Assembly (NCBI GenBank): GCA_026545225.1
Contig: CM048845.1
Coordinates: 34,333,001-34,397,000, forward strand
Origin: Cornus controversa
Taxonomy: Eukaryota > Streptophyta > Magnoliopsida > Cornales > Cornaceae
Direction: 5' to 3'
DNA length: 64,000 bases
Both the position numbers and the translations under genes were made by a program. The notes under the pieces are model-generated. The model was not told where the DNA came from. It did not search any database and saw nothing but the letters and a program-made list of their open reading frames with translations. Below, piece after piece: positions 62,087 through 64,000 of this stretch (position 1 is its first letter; each line of letters begins with the position of its first letter).

Positions 62087-63100
62087 CACATTAATCAAAA
62101 AATTGAAGGAAACTTGACCTCCTAAAGACATTGATCTTGTAGACCTTGGCTAAGTTCGCAAAATTTCTTCAATTCTAACAGATATAAAATCAAACTTAAA
62201 ATCAATGATCAAATAAGAAGCCTCCTTGAATACGGATTCAGTGTAATATGCTGCAATAAGAAATAACCACCGATGAGTAGAAGTCTGACGAAAACATATA
62301 AAAGATAAGCATTAAAATAATAATAAAAAGGCCAAATTGAAGAAGAAAGAAACTAAAAGAGTGCCCGAGAGAGAGAGAGAGAGGGCTAAAAAATTGAAGT
62401 CTTTTCATTAAATTACTACAACGAAAACATGTGATTATGATAATCCAAATGGGGTACAAATTAAAAATTTCAAGGATCCAAACAGACCCCGAATTGAAAA
62501 CCCATCGAATAAAACAACCACCGGAGCACCGCCTCTGCCATCATCACCGCAAAGCTACGTATCATGAAGGTGTGATTCAAAGTTGATGCACAGGTCCTCG
62601 ACTCGATAAACAAACACGCAATCAGTAATTAGACCTTATTATAGATTTCATAAATAAAGAAAGTTATAATTTTTATTTATATTCTGTTTGATTTTTTAAC
62701 TATTGATAATGGATTAGCTTCCACCAATCATGTCATACCAATCATGATATTTTTGAAGTAAAATAAATAATTAAAACCTAATGTAAGTAAGAAGAAATAA
62801 ATAACCAACCAATAACTTATATGTGTGTGTTTATATATTTGTTTGAAGAGTAATTCTTTGAGAAGCACAAAAAAAAAAAAAATAGGCACTCACCTCAATG
62901 GATAAAAACACATCAGCACCATCTCATGTCCAATAGTACCTCAAACAAATTTTTTGTGATCTCTGTGAATAAAAATTGTATACGTTATAAGACTTCATTA
63001 AAATAAAAATAATCAAAATGACAAAATCAATGACAAACAAATGTACCTATTACAAAATCAAAATAATCAAAATGAAGAAAAAAAGTACCGTTAGGTGCGT
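61307..63100. other. Intergenic stretch with GA microsatellites
   Basis: No gene is recognised. (GA)n lies at 62049-62084 and a shorter run at 62365-62383. Several AT-rich segments. Confidence 0.6.
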
Positions 63101-63124
63101 CGAGAGCGACGCTGGACCGGTCAT

Positions 63125-63380
63125 TTTTGTCTTCCAGATCAAGCAATGGCCCGGAGTGGAGAAAGTTGGGGCTTCTTCCAGATCAAGCAATGATGCATCC
63201 AGAGCTTCAAGAACAACGCTGACTCTAGTAGCTGTTGTAGATGTATCGAGAGCCACGCGCGGACGACTTCTTCTTCCAGATCGAGCAATGGCCCGGAGTG
63301 GAGCAAGTTGTAGTCGGCGTCTTCTTCGAGATCAACGGCCCGGAGTGGAGCAACGACTTCTTCTTCCAGATCGAGCTGTA
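63125..63380. repeat. Imperfect tandem repeat around cagatcgagcaatggcccgg
   Basis: About five copies, complete or partial, at 63135, 63179, 63275, 63329 and 63367 share cagatc(a/g)agcaatggcccgga or its parts and are separated by cttcttc stretches. A 128-residue minus ORF (63525-63139) and a plus ORF (63018-63401) cross it, but both look like repeat translations rather than genes. Confidence 0.75.
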
Positions 63381-63661
63381 GCCATTGTGGTGGTGTTTTG
63401 ATCTGATACCAAATCAAGAGAGAGAGAGACAGAGACAGATATATAAAACAAAGGAGAGAGAAAAAAATAAAAATAATAGTGAGTGGGAGAGTGTGATATA
63501 GAATGTAGTGGGTTGGATTAATCATGACCGTTGATTAAAGATTAGGAGAGTAATTTTAGACTGTAGATAGACATAGATATTTTGAACTATCAAATTGGTT
63601 TTTTAAGCATTTGTGGCCGTTAGATGATGAATTTTTTTGGGTGGAAATTCAAACTCAAAGC

Positions 63662-64000
63662 CACTACAAGAAAATTAGTTTTTTATTGGAGACTTTTTAA
63701 GGCGGGCCCGGTTGGCCCATCTAAAAAAATAATTTTTACAAAGGGCCCGCATAGCCTGTTATAAAAAACCAATTAAGGCAGGCTTATATAGCCCGCAATG
63801 AAAAATAGTTTCAAGAATGTGCAAAAGCGCTTTATATAATGAGATTATTAAAGGCAGTTTGAAACCGATATAAATAATAAATTAATTCAAGACACTACCT
63901 CACCGTCTTTAATAATCTAAATTTCGTGCGCGAACAAAATCTTCACGAAATATTTCGCGCGACATATATCCAGAGTCAAAATAGAAAATTTCTCTCGGAT
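63662..64000 (+). mobile_element. CACTA (En/Spm) transposon terminus, runs off right edge
   Basis: CACTACAAGAAAATTAG at 63662 is the canonical terminal inverted repeat of plant CACTA elements. It is followed by subterminal copies of a GGCGGGC/GGGCCCGC/AGCCCGC motif (63702, 63746, 63795), as expected for transposase-binding subterminal repeats. The other terminus is not in the window, so size and coding content are unknown. Confidence 0.85.

Noticed and set aside
63018-63525. Two overlapping ORFs of about 127 codons on opposite strands
   Set aside because: Both run through the imperfect tandem repeat at 63125-63380 and show repeated Leu/Glu or Arg/Ser words; no family recognised.

Overview
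The window is nuclear DNA of a flowering plant, most likely a eudicot with a large, repeat-rich genome. The evidence is a spliced plant beta-tubulin gene with plant-type GT-AG introns, Athila and Tekay-like Ty3/Gypsy and Tork-like Ty1/Copia elements, plant L1 LINEs, TRIMs, a hAT MITE and a CACTA end. By eye at least 70% of the window is transposable-element sequence. Only one intact host gene is visible.

Layout. 1-8857: a Tork-like Copia fossil split by a minus-strand Athila-type element (1-2873) and by a 2.8-kb solo Gypsy LTR (3198-6035), which itself carries a 552-bp hAT MITE. 8859-9041: an exon-like reading frame directly beside the Copia LTR. 10001-12400: the beta-tubulin gene on the minus strand, with poly(A) signal and TATA box. 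12716-12756: a CG/CT microsatellite upstream of it. 13494-14409: the start of another Gypsy element.

14410-45771 is a deep nest. The outer layer is minus-strand, Tekay-like chromovirus material (LTRs at 14410-17055, 17572-20294 and 45603-45771; gag at 44008-45125; an internal stretch with a 170-bp higher-order tandem repeat). Inside it lies a 21-kb block (22622-43744) bounded by two oppositely oriented TRIM copies. That block holds a second minus-strand Gypsy element with gag but no pol. Into this a nearly full-length 14.3-kb plus-strand Athila element (27442-41700) has jumped, and its leader was hit in turn by a solo Athila LTR with perfect GAGGT target duplications.

46247-64000: a MITE-like element, two degenerate L1 LINEs (47061-48560 and 58200-59600) with a duplicated upstream flank, a second Athila 3' half whose LTR holds yet another solo LTR (51101-56775), a two-exon relic of a KIN-10-like kinesin (60452-61306, minus), microsatellites, and a CACTA transposon terminus running off the right edge at 63662.

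The most unusual signals are structural. Short palindrome arrays recur in the LTRs of at least four different elements, with a different palindrome in each. LTR-end/primer-binding-site junctions are repeated about every 100 bp in two Gypsy families. There is a four-module 170-bp higher-order repeat inside a retroelement, and tandem and inverted TRIM copies sit at the borders of the nested block. No CRISPR array, rRNA or tRNA gene was seen.
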